Source of the DNA: Treponema sp.
GTDB taxonomy: Bacteria; Spirochaetota; Spirochaetia; Treponematales; Treponemataceae
Direction: 5' to 3'
NCBI GenBank assembly: GCA_017617145.1
Contig: JAFZWX010000128.1
Span: 1-13,115 of the forward strand
DNA length: 13,115 bases
Made by a program: the position numbers and the translations under genes. A model generated the notes under the pieces. The model saw only the letters and a list, made by a program, of their open reading frames with translations. It made no database searches and was not told the DNA's origin. This document shows, piece after piece, positions 1 through 7,310 of this stretch. How positions within the stretch are numbered: position 1 is the stretch's first letter; each line of letters opens with the position of its first letter.

Positions 1-29
1 AATTCATCAAGCTCTGGTTCTTCGAACAT
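1..29 (-). CDS. Possible 5' end of a divergent minus-strand gene (partial)
   Basis: On the minus strand an ATG at 29-27 opens a frame that stays open to the window edge and begins MFEEPELDE. A purine-rich GGGGTG (38-33) sits about five bases upstream as a plausible ribosome binding site. Only nine codons are visible, so the product cannot be identified. An overlapping ATG at 40-38 in another frame is less well placed relative to a Shine-Dalgarno sequence. The gene would diverge from ispE across about 200 bases of AT-rich DNA. Confidence 0.35.
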
Positions 30-142
30 AGACACCCCATAATCTATAACTGTTTAGGAAATCACCCTTAAACAAGATATATTAAAATTGAGGTTTTTTC
101 AACTACTTCATATAAAAAAAATGCATCTTAAAGTTAAAATAA

Positions 143-157
143 ATAACAAATTGTTAT
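143..157. promoter_or_regulatory. Small perfect inverted repeat, possible operator
   Basis: ATAACAA (143-149) and its exact complement TTGTTAT (151-157) are separated by one A. The repeat lies in the AT-rich region between the possible divergent gene and ispE, about 31 bases upstream of the ispE -35 box. That is a position where an activator, or a regulator shared by both genes, could bind. AT-rich DNA yields chance palindromes easily, so this is only suggestive. Confidence 0.25.
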
Positions 158-188
158 CATCTATAATTAAAATATACTATTTATGGGT

Positions 189-216
189 TTGACAACATTT
201 GGAAAATTAGTATAAT
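189..216 (+). promoter_or_regulatory. Consensus sigma70-type promoter for ispE
   Basis: TTGACA at 189-194 and TATAAT at 211-216 match both sigma70 hexamers perfectly, with a 16-base spacer and AT-rich DNA upstream. Transcription would be expected to start near 222-224, only about eight bases before the ispE ATG at 231. The messenger is therefore almost leaderless. The same promoter could serve ispE, spoVG, tRNA-Gln and rplY, because no terminator is seen before 2148. Confidence 0.8.
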
Positions 217-230
217 AATAAGTCAGGCTG

Positions 231-1097
231 ATGAAATTTATTTTAGAAAAGGCATATGCCAAGGTAAATTTTAATCTGCGAGTGCTCCAGAATCGAACAG
301 ATGGGTATCACAATATAGAAAGTATATTCCAGACTATAGATTTGTTCGATGAATTGGAGGTTTCTGTAACAGAAGAAACTGGTTGTTTCGTTGAATGCAA
401 TTCTTTGAAACTCCCCAAGCAAAACACTCTCACAAACGCTTATGATGCATTTTTTAGTATTACAGGCCTAAAGAAGCAGGGTGTAAGGGTGAAGCTTAAA
501 AAAGGAATTCCAGCAGGTGGCGGATTAGGTGGTGGTTCTTCTGATGCAGCAGCTCTGATACGGGCACTTTCAAAAATATGTGATGTTAATCTTGATGATA
601 ATCAACTTGATTACATTGCAGCTAAAACAGGAAGCGATGTTTTTTTCTTTATGCATTGCGACGAATCTGGAACAGGCTGTGCTTTAGTTTCTGGACGTGG
701 TGAAATTGTAAAGAGAATTTCTTCAAGAAAAGATTTATATCTTGTTCTTGTGTTTCCTGATTTTTCAAGTTCCACAAAAGAAGCATACGAACTTGTTGAT
801 AAACAGTTAGCATGTGGAATTGAAGAAGAATATGTTAATTTTGAAAACCTTGAAGAAGAATATCGTAAGAATCCTTCTGAATGGAGTTTCAAAAATACGT
901 TTACTCCATCGCTGTGTGGCGTTTACAGTGATTTAAAAGGTGCGTTGGGTACGTTAAAAAAATCGGGGGCCGATTTCTGCGATATGTCGGGATCTGGTTC
1001 CACATTATATGGCGTTTTTACATCAAAGCATCGGGCTAAATCCAGCATGGACCTGCTTGCTGCTACTTGGAATTGCGCTCTTGTAAATTTGCTGTAA
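231..1097 (+). CDS. ispE: 4-diphosphocytidyl-2-C-methyl-D-erythritol kinase (IspE)
   Basis: This is a GHMP-family kinase that phosphorylates the 2-hydroxyl of CDP-methylerythritol with ATP, a cytosolic step of the MEP pathway to isopentenyl diphosphate. The protein has 288 residues, normal for IspE. The N-terminal block AYAKVNFNL carries the expected active-site lysine (K11), followed by the DGYH motif (24-27). The glycine-rich ATP loop [14 protein letters not shown] occupies 94-107, the catalytic aspartate is in TGSD (D136), and the C-terminal GHMP motif [10 protein letters not shown] is at 252-261. The ATG at 231 is fixed by the conserved N-terminal block that follows at once. It has only a weak AGG three bases upstream, consistent with a very short leader. 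It is first in a likely cluster with spoVG, 31 bases downstream. Confidence 0.95.
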   Translation: MKFILEKAYAKVNFNLRVLQNRTDGYHNIESIFQTIDLFDELEVSVTEETGCFVECNSLKLPKQNTLTNAYDAFFSITGLKKQGVRVKLKKGIPAGGGLGGGSSDAAALIRALSKICDVNLDDNQLDYIAAKTGSDVFFFMHCDESGTGCALVSGRGEIVKRISSRKDLYLVLVFPDFSSSTKEAYELVDKQLACGIEEEYVNFENLEEEYRKNPSEWSFKNTFTPSLCGVYSDLKGALGTLKKSGADFCDMSGSGSTLYGVFTSKHRAKSSMDLLAATWNCALVNLL

Positions 1098-1128
1098 AAA
1101 ACAAAAAGTTTATGGAGGATATTGGCTT

Positions 1129-1407
1129 ATGCAGATCACTGAGTTGAGAATTCGCAAAGTCGAAGATGAAGGCAAGTTACGTGCCTATGTTACAGTAACT
1201 TTTGACAACTGCTTTGTTGTACACAATGTAAAAATTATTGAAGGAAAAAGCGGATTGTTCATTGCTATGCCTAGCAGAAAAACAGCGAACGGGGAATATA
1301 AGGATGTAGCTCATCCTATTAGTCCTGAGTTCCGAACAGAACTGCAAAATAAAATTATTGCAGAGTATGAAGCAGGTCATGTTGAAGTTGGCGGTGAAGC
1401 TGACTGA
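1129..1407 (+). CDS. spoVG: SpoVG nucleic-acid-binding regulatory protein
   Basis: This 92-residue protein matches the SpoVG family over its whole length. The hallmark stretches are the N-terminal ITELRIRKV strand, the central [21 protein letters not shown] region (about 30-50), and [12 protein letters not shown] followed by an IIAEYE helix (about 59-81). In Firmicutes SpoVG affects sporulation and cell division. In spirochaetes such as Borrelia the homologue binds DNA and RNA site-specifically and acts as a regulator, and that role is the relevant one here because nothing suggests sporulation. GGAGG at 1114-1118, ten bases before the ATG, is a clear ribosome binding site. The gene lies 31 bases after ispE and just before tRNA-Gln. 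Confidence 0.95.
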   Translation: MQITELRIRKVEDEGKLRAYVTVTFDNCFVVHNVKIIEGKSGLFIAMPSRKTANGEYKDVAHPISPEFRTELQNKIIAEYEAGHVEVGGEAD

Positions 1408-1423
1408 TAATATACATTGACTT

Positions 1424-1494
1424 TCTCCGCTGGTGTAATGGTAGCACACGAGCTTTTGGTGCTTAGAGTCCGGGTTCGAATCCTGGGTGGAGAA
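1424..1494 (+). tRNA. tRNA-Gln (anticodon TTG)
   Basis: The sequence folds as a tRNA. The acceptor stem pairs 1424-1430 with 1487-1493 (seven pairs, one G-T). The D arm contains GTG/CAC around AATGGTAG. The anticodon loop TTTTGGT has TTG at 1456-1458. The T arm is CCGGG/CCTGG around TTCGAAT, and A1494 is the discriminator. The lower anticodon stem is slightly imperfect (one G-T and one C-A). CCA is not encoded, so it must be added after processing. The tRNA reads CAA/CAG glutamine codons. It sits 16 bases after spoVG and 80 bases before the rplY start with no obvious promoter of its own, so it is probably cut out of the ispE-spoVG-rplY transcript. Confidence 0.93.
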
Positions 1495-1499
1495 TTATT

Positions 1500-1540
1500 A
1501 TTGTCTGATTTTTAAGGTAGTCTACCGTGAATCAGGCAAT
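1500..1540 (+). promoter_or_regulatory. Bipartite stem-loop in the rplY leader
   Basis: A ten-base stem (1500-1509 with 1531-1540, one G-T pair) encloses a second short stem, GGTA 1516-1519 with TACC 1523-1526. It lies just after the tRNA-Gln 3' end and before the rplY ribosome binding site. It is followed by an A-run rather than a T-run, so it does not look like a plus-strand terminator. A role in tRNA 3'-end processing, messenger stability or feedback by L25 is conceivable but unproven. Confidence 0.45.
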
Positions 1541-1574
1541 TAAAAAAATTAAAGGATATAAGGAGCTTTTAGAA

Positions 1575-2126
1575 ATGAGTAAGCAGACATTGAATGCAAA
1601 AATTCGTACTGTTTCTGGTAAAACAGCTGCTAAAAAACTTCGACAAGTAGGTAGTATCCCGGCCGTTATGTATAACGATAAGGGCGAGTCTACAATGCTC
1701 GAAGTAAATGAAGTTGAATTTAACAAAATCTGGAGAACTGTAACTCCAACAACTTCAATCAATCTCGTCGTTGACGGAAAAGAACATTTAGCTTTGATTA
1801 AGGATACTGAATACAATATCCGTACAGACAAAGTTTTGCATGCAGATTTCTTTGTACCTGCAGCAGACGAAAAACTTGTAATGAATATCAAAGTTCATTA
1901 TTCTGGAACACCTGCCGGCGTACTTAAAGGTGGTTTCAAGAAAGAACGCAACAACCAGATTAAAGTAAAGGCTGCTATTGCTGATCTTCCAGAAACAATC
2001 GTTGCCGACATCTCTAAGATTAATGTTAGCGAAGCTCTCCGCGTAAAAGACCTTGAGCTTAGCAAAAATGTTGAAGTACTTACCGATAAGGAACTTCCTT
2101 TGGTAACAGTTTCTCCAGCACGCTAA
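1575..2126 (+). CDS. rplY: 50S ribosomal protein L25, CTC/TL5 type
   Basis: This is a 183-residue 5S rRNA-binding ribosomal protein of the long CTC/general-stress type. The N-terminal L25 fold (about 1-95) shows GKTAAKKLRQVGSIPAVMYN and the terminal HADFF motif. A beta-rich TL5/CTC C-terminal domain (about 96-180) is absent from the 94-residue E. coli L25. I chose ATG 1575 because AAGGAG (1560-1565) lies nine bases upstream and family members begin near this point. A GTG at 1527 would extend the frame by 16 residues, but it falls inside the leader hairpin and has no Shine-Dalgarno sequence. The gene is last in the ispE-spoVG-tRNA run and is followed by a strong terminator. Confidence 0.95.
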   Translation: MSKQTLNAKIRTVSGKTAAKKLRQVGSIPAVMYNDKGESTMLEVNEVEFNKIWRTVTPTTSINLVVDGKEHLALIKDTEYNIRTDKVLHADFFVPAADEKLVMNIKVHYSGTPAGVLKGGFKKERNNQIKVKAAIADLPETIVADISKINVSEALRVKDLELSKNVEVLTDKELPLVTVSPAR

Positions 2127-2147
2127 TTATTTACTAGAGGTAACAGT

Positions 2148-2193
2148 AAAATCACGGATGGCATGCTTTTGTCTGCATCCGTGATTTTTTTTT
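2148..2193 (+). terminator. Intrinsic terminator after rplY, abutting the tilS RBS
   Basis: A 13-base perfect stem (2148-2160 with 2176-2188) carries a loop with short internal pairing and runs into nine T residues (2185-2193). This is a strong rho-independent terminator for the ispE to rplY transcript. The tilS ribosome binding site begins on the next base, so no promoter can fit between this terminator and tilS. Confidence 0.9.
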
Positions 2194-2204
2194 GAGGTGT
2201 TTGT

Positions 2205-3545
2205 ATGGAAGAATTTGAAAAAAGTGTTCAGCAGGCTCTTCATAACTGCGGTATCCATCTCAAAAATGTAAGTTCTGATGGCTATGCAATTGGTGCTGCA
2301 GTTTCCGGTGGTGCCGATTCTGTAAGCCTTCTTGTTTCTCTTTGTGTCTTATGCAAAACCTTTTCTATACCAATTAAAGTAATCACTGTAAATCATTATA
2401 TACGACCAGAAAATGAAACCTGCGGCGACGTTGAATATGTAAGACAGTTGTGCCAGTCGCTTAAAGAACAGGGCTTTGATGTTAGTTTGTCTGTGTGTGA
2501 ATTGGAAAAAGGACAGGTTGCTGCACTTGCAGATTCAAAAGCAATTGGAATTGAAGCAGCGGCTCGTGAACTCAGATACAATGCCTTTGAAGACTTTATT
2601 GCCGAAAAAAATCTGAAATGTCTTTGTCTTGCTCATAATAAAAATGACCAGCTTGAAACTCTGCTTATGCGTTTTTTGCAGGGGGCTGGAACTGAATCGC
2701 GGGGAGGTATTCCTCAAGTGAGGAATAAATATGTGCGCCCGCTGCTTGAAATTGAACGTTCACAAATTGAAGAATATTTAACTCAGAAAAAAATCAGCTG
2801 GAGAAATGACAGTACAAATACAGATACCTCATATTTGCGAAACAGAATCAGAAGTGAGCTTGTGCCGCTTTTAAATGAACGCTTTTCCGGATGGGATAAA
2901 GCAGTACTTACAGGAGCACAAAAAGCCGCAGATGATGCAGAGGTACTTGAAGCCGCGGAGGCCCTGTGCTTCGACAAGCTCAGCAACCGAGGGATGAAGG
3001 GCACAGATGAATTTTATTCTCTACCACGAGCTCTGAAAATCCGTGCATTGCTCAAGGCTTCAAATGAAGCTGGTTGTGACACGCGTATTCCTTATGTTTT
3101 TTTACGTGATGTGTGCGATTCAGTCGAATGTGCCGATAATCTTAATGGAAGAAAAATAGAAAAACGCTTTGCAAATTTGTGCTTTATTCTTGATGAAAAT
3201 GGTGTTACTGTAAAAAAATCGGATGAAGTACAGAATGAAATTGTATTTTCTGCTATAATAGAAAAAAGCGGTTTTTACGAAATTCCTGCGGGGCATGTTT
3301 TTGTTCCAGATGGAATTGAGTTTCCGGTGCTTATGCGAAACTGGCGCTCAGGGGATGAAGTTCAGACAGCAGACGGAGGCACAAAAAATCTTTCAGATGT
3401 TTTTTCAGACTGGCATGTTCCGGCTGTTAAACGTCAGTATATTCCGGTTGTTCAGGAAATTAAAACACCTGAGCAAAAAATCTTATGTATCTTGGGAAGC
3501 TGCTTAGGCTATAAAGATTGGATTGTAAAGAATGAAAAAGTTTAA
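2205..3545 (+). CDS. tilS: tRNA(Ile)-lysidine synthase (TilS)
   Basis: TilS uses ATP to attach lysine to C34 of the CAU-anticodon tRNA-Ile, switching it from AUG to AUA decoding; this is essential in most bacteria. The 446-residue length is typical. The PP-loop SGGADS is at 34-39, VNHYIRP at 62-68, and the AHNKNDQLET block at 143-152. The specificity/binding stretch running from RPLLEIERSQIEEYL to NDSTN and YLRNRIR lies at about 178-216. A C-terminal domain includes MRNWRSGDEV. GAGGTG at 2194-2199 is the ribosome binding site. The stop overlaps the next gene by 14 bases, suggesting translational coupling. An odd segment at about residues 253-267 (LCFDKLSNRGMKG) looks like an in-frame repeat insertion. 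Confidence 0.95.
   Translation: MEEFEKSVQQALHNCGIHLKNVSSDGYAIGAAVSGGADSVSLLVSLCVLCKTFSIPIKVITVNHYIRPENETCGDVEYVRQLCQSLKEQGFDVSLSVCELEKGQVAALADSKAIGIEAAARELRYNAFEDFIAEKNLKCLCLAHNKNDQLETLLMRFLQGAGTESRGGIPQVRNKYVRPLLEIERSQIEEYLTQKKISWRNDSTNTDTSYLRNRIRSELVPLLNERFSGWDKAVLTGAQKAADDAEVLEAAEALCFDKLSNRGMKGTDEFYSLPRALKIRALLKASNEAGCDTRIPYVFLRDVCDSVECADNLNGRKIEKRFANLCFILDENGVTVKKSDEVQNEIVFSAIIEKSGFYEIPAGHVFVPDGIEFPVLMRNWRSGDEVQTADGGTKNLSDVFSDWHVPAVKRQYIPVVQEIKTPEQKILCILGSCLGYKDWIVKNEKV
2961..3006. repeat. Repeat-like insertion within tilS
   Basis: The DNA from 2961 to 3006 contains TTCGACAAGCTCAGCAACCG (2970-2989). From memory this resembles dispersed repeats of the 'ttcgacaagctcag' type found in many bacterial genomes. 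It is bounded by short inverted repeats: CTGTGC 2964-2969 with GCACAG 3001-3006, or alternatively GCCCT with AGGGC. It is also GC-richer than the surrounding gene. It keeps the tilS frame and encodes roughly LCFDKLSNRGMKGT in the linker after the catalytic domain. Family membership is from recall and is unverified. Confidence 0.45.
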
Positions 3546-5640
3546 GTCAATTTTTGTTAGTATTATATTGTTGAGTGTAGTGGTTCAGTTTGCCTCTGCT
3601 CAGAATAAAAATGCCGCATCTGCAAACCGAAAAACTGCTGAACGCTGCTTGAGTCTTTCTGAAAGCTTTATGCTTAATGATGACTGGCAAAATGCATTGA
3701 ATCAGGCAGAGCTTGGGCTTTCTTATGATGAAACAATTTCTGATTTATTTTATGTAAAGGCAGCTGCCCTTAGTAATCTGGGCTACAAAAAAGCAGAAGT
3801 TCTTGAAACAATAAAAGAATCATTTGTAAAAGATAACTGGATTAATTATACAAAAAACAGCGCACGCATTTTATATGCAGATATGCTTTGTGCAACAGGA
3901 CTTTATGAACAGTCGCTTGCAGTTCTTGATATGGAACCACTTTTGTATTCTGCCGACTCTGAGTTTATAAGAATCAAAAATTATTACAGAATGGGGACTT
4001 CTGCGTCTATTGCACAGGCAAGAGCACGGCTTAATTCTTCCAGAAAAATCTATCCTAAGGATGTCAGATTCCCAAATCTTTTCTTTATGTTTGAAATGGC
4101 ATTTATGAATTATGCAGAGCGAACAGGGTCTCCTTATGAAATCCCGGAGCTTGTTCAGACAATTGCAGATTCTTATATTGCAAAACTTCCAGATTATTCT
4201 TCTGCCGATATTGAAAGTGAAATTGTTGCACTTTTATTCTGTCAGGGCGAACAGCAAAAACGTCTTCTAAAAGCAGTTGGTGAGAAAAATCAAAATAATC
4301 CGTTGTTTGCATACGCGGCACTTAAAGCAGGAATCATTTCTGAAGAAAAAGCCTTTAATCTGTTTTTTGATTCATCAAATAATATATATGATTTAAGCAT
4401 TCTCGAAAGTTTTGGCACTCTTCTGCAGGATGAATCACTTATGGCAAATTTCGCTGATCATCTGAATTCACTTGAAGGAACAGTTTATATAGATAATGAC
4501 CTTGATCTTTTAAATGAACTTACTGTTACTTATGAACGCGGCCGGGCAAAGACAATTCTGTATGATAAAAATGCTGATGGAATTGAAGAGCTTTATGCAG
4601 TATGTGATTTTGGTTCTCCTTTAAGTCTTTCCTTCAACGGAGGGACAATGGATTTGCAATACGAAATGTTCCCTTCTGTTGGCCGCATTACCGATAATAC
4701 CGATGGAAATATTTATCATTTCTTAAGTTTTGATTTTAACTATAATCCTTTTGAAATGACAGTAGATACTTTGTTCACACGTTTTAATGTTGATTTTTAT
4801 ATTCCTTTAATCGACAGTGAAATTGAGGCTCCAGATAAATATCTGCTTGCAAAAAATGCTTCTTCACTTGAAATTTCAACTGCTGAACGACCTGGGGCTA
4901 GAGTAAGTTATACTGTGTTTGATGGACGTCCTGTTTTTGCAGTATTTATGAGTGGTGCTACCCGTTATGCTTATGCAACAATTGAACCTGGTTGTCCGTT
5001 TGTACGCTATGCAGATTATGATGGTGATGGTTCTTATGAAACCGCCGAAACCTTTGATATTGATAATGAAAATAAATATACAGAACAGTCAGACATTCAG
5101 ATAATCAAAAATATTTTTGGTGACGGAACCTTTAGTGAAAAACTATATCTTAAGAAAATTGAAATTGACCGTAATGGTGACACTGTAATTGAGTTTTCTG
5201 AACAATATCTTGGAAATAATGGAAAAATTTCTTCCTGGGATACAGATGGTGATGGAATCCTTGATTATGAATATATCCGTTATCCGGATTCTAAAGACGG
5301 TATACTTCTTGAAGAGACAATTCTTTATTCAAAATTGGGTGAAGAATATGTTTCTCTGCAAAACGAAAACGGAACACCTGTTACACTTAAGTTTGAAGGT
5401 GAAGTTATAGATGTAGTTCCAGGTTCAATAGATGATTATTTCTGGGTAGGAGAAAAAGGAACAGTTCTGCAGGAACAAGCAATATTTAATTCTATACAAA
5501 ACGGAATAACAGAAGGTGCAGTACAGCTTGTAGAAACAGATGATAACCAAAGGTTGTCTGTGATAAAAATAGGAAGCGCTTATTTTTGTAAGATACTTGC
5601 TCCTTCTGAAGTAATCGAAATCGAAGCTGAAGCAGAATAA
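3532..5640 (+). CDS. Secreted TPR protein with DxDxDG calcium-type motifs, function unknown
   Basis: This 702-residue protein is of no named family I recognise. A classic signal peptide (KKFK, a hydrophobic core to about residue 20, then ASA before Q24) points to the periplasm or cell surface. Residues about 35-180 are helical with TPR-like repeats (FMLNDDWQNALNQAELGLSY; SNLGYKKAEVLE; LYEQSLAVLD). The second half is beta-rich and contains several aspartate-rich loops: DKNADG 345-350, DYDGDG 495-500, DRNGD 546-550 and DTDGDG 570-575. These loops resemble thrombospondin type 3, EF-hand or FG-GAP calcium loops. The start lies 14 bases inside tilS with a poor Shine-Dalgarno sequence, so translation is probably coupled. 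The HtrA-type protease gene follows after one base, suggesting a joint envelope role. A scaffold or metal-stabilised surface protein is an inference. Confidence 0.8.
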   Translation: MKKFKSIFVSIILLSVVVQFASAQNKNAASANRKTAERCLSLSESFMLNDDWQNALNQAELGLSYDETISDLFYVKAAALSNLGYKKAEVLETIKESFVKDNWINYTKNSARILYADMLCATGLYEQSLAVLDMEPLLYSADSEFIRIKNYYRMGTSASIAQARARLNSSRKIYPKDVRFPNLFFMFEMAFMNYAERTGSPYEIPELVQTIADSYIAKLPDYSSADIESEIVALLFCQGEQQKRLLKAVGEKNQNNPLFAYAALKAGIISEEKAFNLFFDSSNNIYDLSILESFGTLLQDESLMANFADHLNSLEGTVYIDNDLDLLNELTVTYERGRAKTILYDKNADGIEELYAVCDFGSPLSLSFNGGTMDLQYEMFPSVGRITDNTDGNIYHFLSFDFNYNPFEMTVDTLFTRFNVDFYIPLIDSEIEAPDKYLLAKNASSLEISTAERPGARVSYTVFDGRPVFAVFMSGATRYAYATIEPGCPFVRYADYDGDGSYETAETFDIDNENKYTEQSDIQIIKNIFGDGTFSEKLYLKKIEIDRNGDTVIEFSEQYLGNNGKISSWDTDGDGILDYEYIRYPDSKDGILLEETILYSKLGEEYVSLQNENGTPVTLKFEGEVIDVVPGSIDDYFWVGEKGTVLQEQAIFNSIQNGITEGAVQLVETDDNQRLSVIKIGSAYFCKILAPSEVIEIEAEAE

Positions 5641-5641
5641 A

Positions 5642-7282
5642 ATGAAACATCTGTCTTGTCAAAAAAACTTTCTTCCTCCAGTTGTAACTATTTGTGCAGT
5701 TTTTTTAACTCTGATTTTTATTTCCTGTAAATCTTTTTCGCAACCAAAGGAAATACAAAAGCCTCTTGATTATACTGATCAGGATGTTATTGATAATGAA
5801 ATAAAAACAATCCGGGAACTTCAGAATAAAGAAAGTACAAAAGCTTTATTTCGTGCCTGTCTTTTAAATAATAGTTTAATAATTGACGAATGTGCAGAGG
5901 TTGTTCGGACTCAGGCAGAAAAGGCTCTTGAAGAAAACGATTATCCGCTTGCATTAAGACTTTATAAATCACTTGTATCGGCAGTTCAAGATGAAGAAGC
6001 TTCTCAGATTTTTGAACAGTTATACTCTGATTATAACAAAGATGTTCCGGGGCTTTTTGTTGACGAAGAAAAACTTCCAAAAACTATAAGTGATTGTATT
6101 GATGCAACTGTTACTGTCTGGGTTGATCAGGGTTTCAAAGTAGAAAATGGTAATGGTTATGCCGACATTGTAATTGGTTCCGGATTTTTTATAGACAGGC
6201 GCGGTTATATTATTACAAATTATCATGTAATTTCAGAGGTGGTTAATCCTAAACGAAAAACAACGTGTAAGCTTTATATAAAACTGCCGTCTGATATGGA
6301 AAAGAAAATTCCTGCTAAAGTTACAGGGTATGATTCTGTTATGGATCTTGCTCTTCTTAAAGTTGATTATGAACCGGAATTTGTATTTGCTCTTGGTTCG
6401 AGTTCAGAACTTGAAGTAGGCGATAAAATTTCTGCAATTGGAACTCCTATTGGACTTGAAGGAACTCTTACAAGTGGAATTATTTCTTCTACTTCACGTA
6501 CTCTTATTACTATGGGCAAGGTTTTCCAGATTGATGCAGCAGTTAATTCAGGAAACTCAGGTGGACCAATAATAGATTCAAACAGAAAAGTTCAGGCAAT
6601 TGTTTTTGCTGGTATGCTTCAATATCAGGGCTTGAATTTTGCAATTCCGGTAGAATACCTTAAGCTTGAATTACCACTTTTATATAGAGGCGATGAACTT
6701 AATCATAACTGGCTTGGAGCTTATGGTCACACAAAAAGAGTGAGAAATGATTCTGAAGGACTGGAAGTTCAATATATAATGCCGGGTGGTTCTGCAAGTT
6801 ATACAGGACTAACAATTGATGATGTAATAATTTATGCAGATGATACAAAAATTAATACGCTTGAAGATTTTCATAATGTTTGTATGAAATATGAATCTGG
6901 TACTATTATTACCTGTACATATTTAAGAGACGGTCAGGAAAAAAATGCATTGCTTTATCTTGATAAACGACCAGCGGCTCCTGTAAAAGAAATCTACGCA
7001 AGTGATTTTGTTGATGATGCCTTTATTCCAATTCTTGGTATAAAGATGGTGCGTTCATCGACAATAAACAAAAAATCCTATAAAATAGAATATGTTCTTG
7101 AAGGCAGTATTGCAGATCAGAATGGATTTTCGGAAAACGATAATCTTGAGCTGATTAATGTTTCTTTTGATGATAAGAATGAAATATTTTATGTAGCACT
7201 TTCAATTGAGCGCAGAAAAAAAGGACTTCTTAATTTTCAAATGGGACTTGGTACTTCCTACGACAACCCAAATTACTTTTAA
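5642..7282 (+). CDS. HtrA/Deg-family serine protease, predicted lipoprotein with PDZ domains
   Basis: This is a 546-residue trypsin-like S1C protease. The N-terminus has a hydrophobic segment ending FIS-C29, a relaxed spirochaete-type lipobox, so it is probably membrane-anchored by lipid. Residues about 50-130 are helical, with a TPR-like stretch (EKALEENDYPLALRLYKSL). The catalytic triad is visible: H195 in ITNYHVI, D235 in MDLALLKVD, and S306 in GNSGGP. A PDZ domain follows at about 357-440 (PGGSASYTGLTIDDVIIYADD), and a second, degenerate PDZ-like region lies at about 463-540 (EGSIADQNGFSENDNLELIN). HtrA proteins degrade or refold damaged envelope proteins. The gene starts one base after the secreted TPR gene and is followed by lepA after 28 bases. 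The fold and activity are clear, but the substrate is unknown. Confidence 0.92.
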   Translation: MKHLSCQKNFLPPVVTICAVFLTLIFISCKSFSQPKEIQKPLDYTDQDVIDNEIKTIRELQNKESTKALFRACLLNNSLIIDECAEVVRTQAEKALEENDYPLALRLYKSLVSAVQDEEASQIFEQLYSDYNKDVPGLFVDEEKLPKTISDCIDATVTVWVDQGFKVENGNGYADIVIGSGFFIDRRGYIITNYHVISEVVNPKRKTTCKLYIKLPSDMEKKIPAKVTGYDSVMDLALLKVDYEPEFVFALGSSSELEVGDKISAIGTPIGLEGTLTSGIISSTSRTLITMGKVFQIDAAVNSGNSGGPIIDSNRKVQAIVFAGMLQYQGLNFAIPVEYLKLELPLLYRGDELNHNWLGAYGHTKRVRNDSEGLEVQYIMPGGSASYTGLTIDDVIIYADDTKINTLEDFHNVCMKYESGTIITCTYLRDGQEKNALLYLDKRPAAPVKEIYASDFVDDAFIPILGIKMVRSSTINKKSYKIEYVLEGSIADQNGFSENDNLELINVSFDDKNEIFYVALSIERRKKGLLNFQMGLGTSYDNPNYF

Positions 7283-7310
7283 ATAAAACTGTACCTCACG
7301 AGGAAACAAA

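Noticed and set aside
1500..1550. Leader hairpin read as a terminator of tRNA-Gln
   Set aside because: The stem is followed by A residues, not a T-run, on the plus strand.
1527..1574. Upstream GTG start that lengthens rplY by 16 residues
   Set aside because: It sits inside a stem-loop without a Shine-Dalgarno sequence, whereas ATG 1575 has AAGGAG nine bases upstream and fits the family N-terminus.
2127..2204. T-box or other riboswitch upstream of tilS
   Set aside because: The leader is too short and holds only the simple terminator hairpin; no specifier loop or T-box sequence is present.
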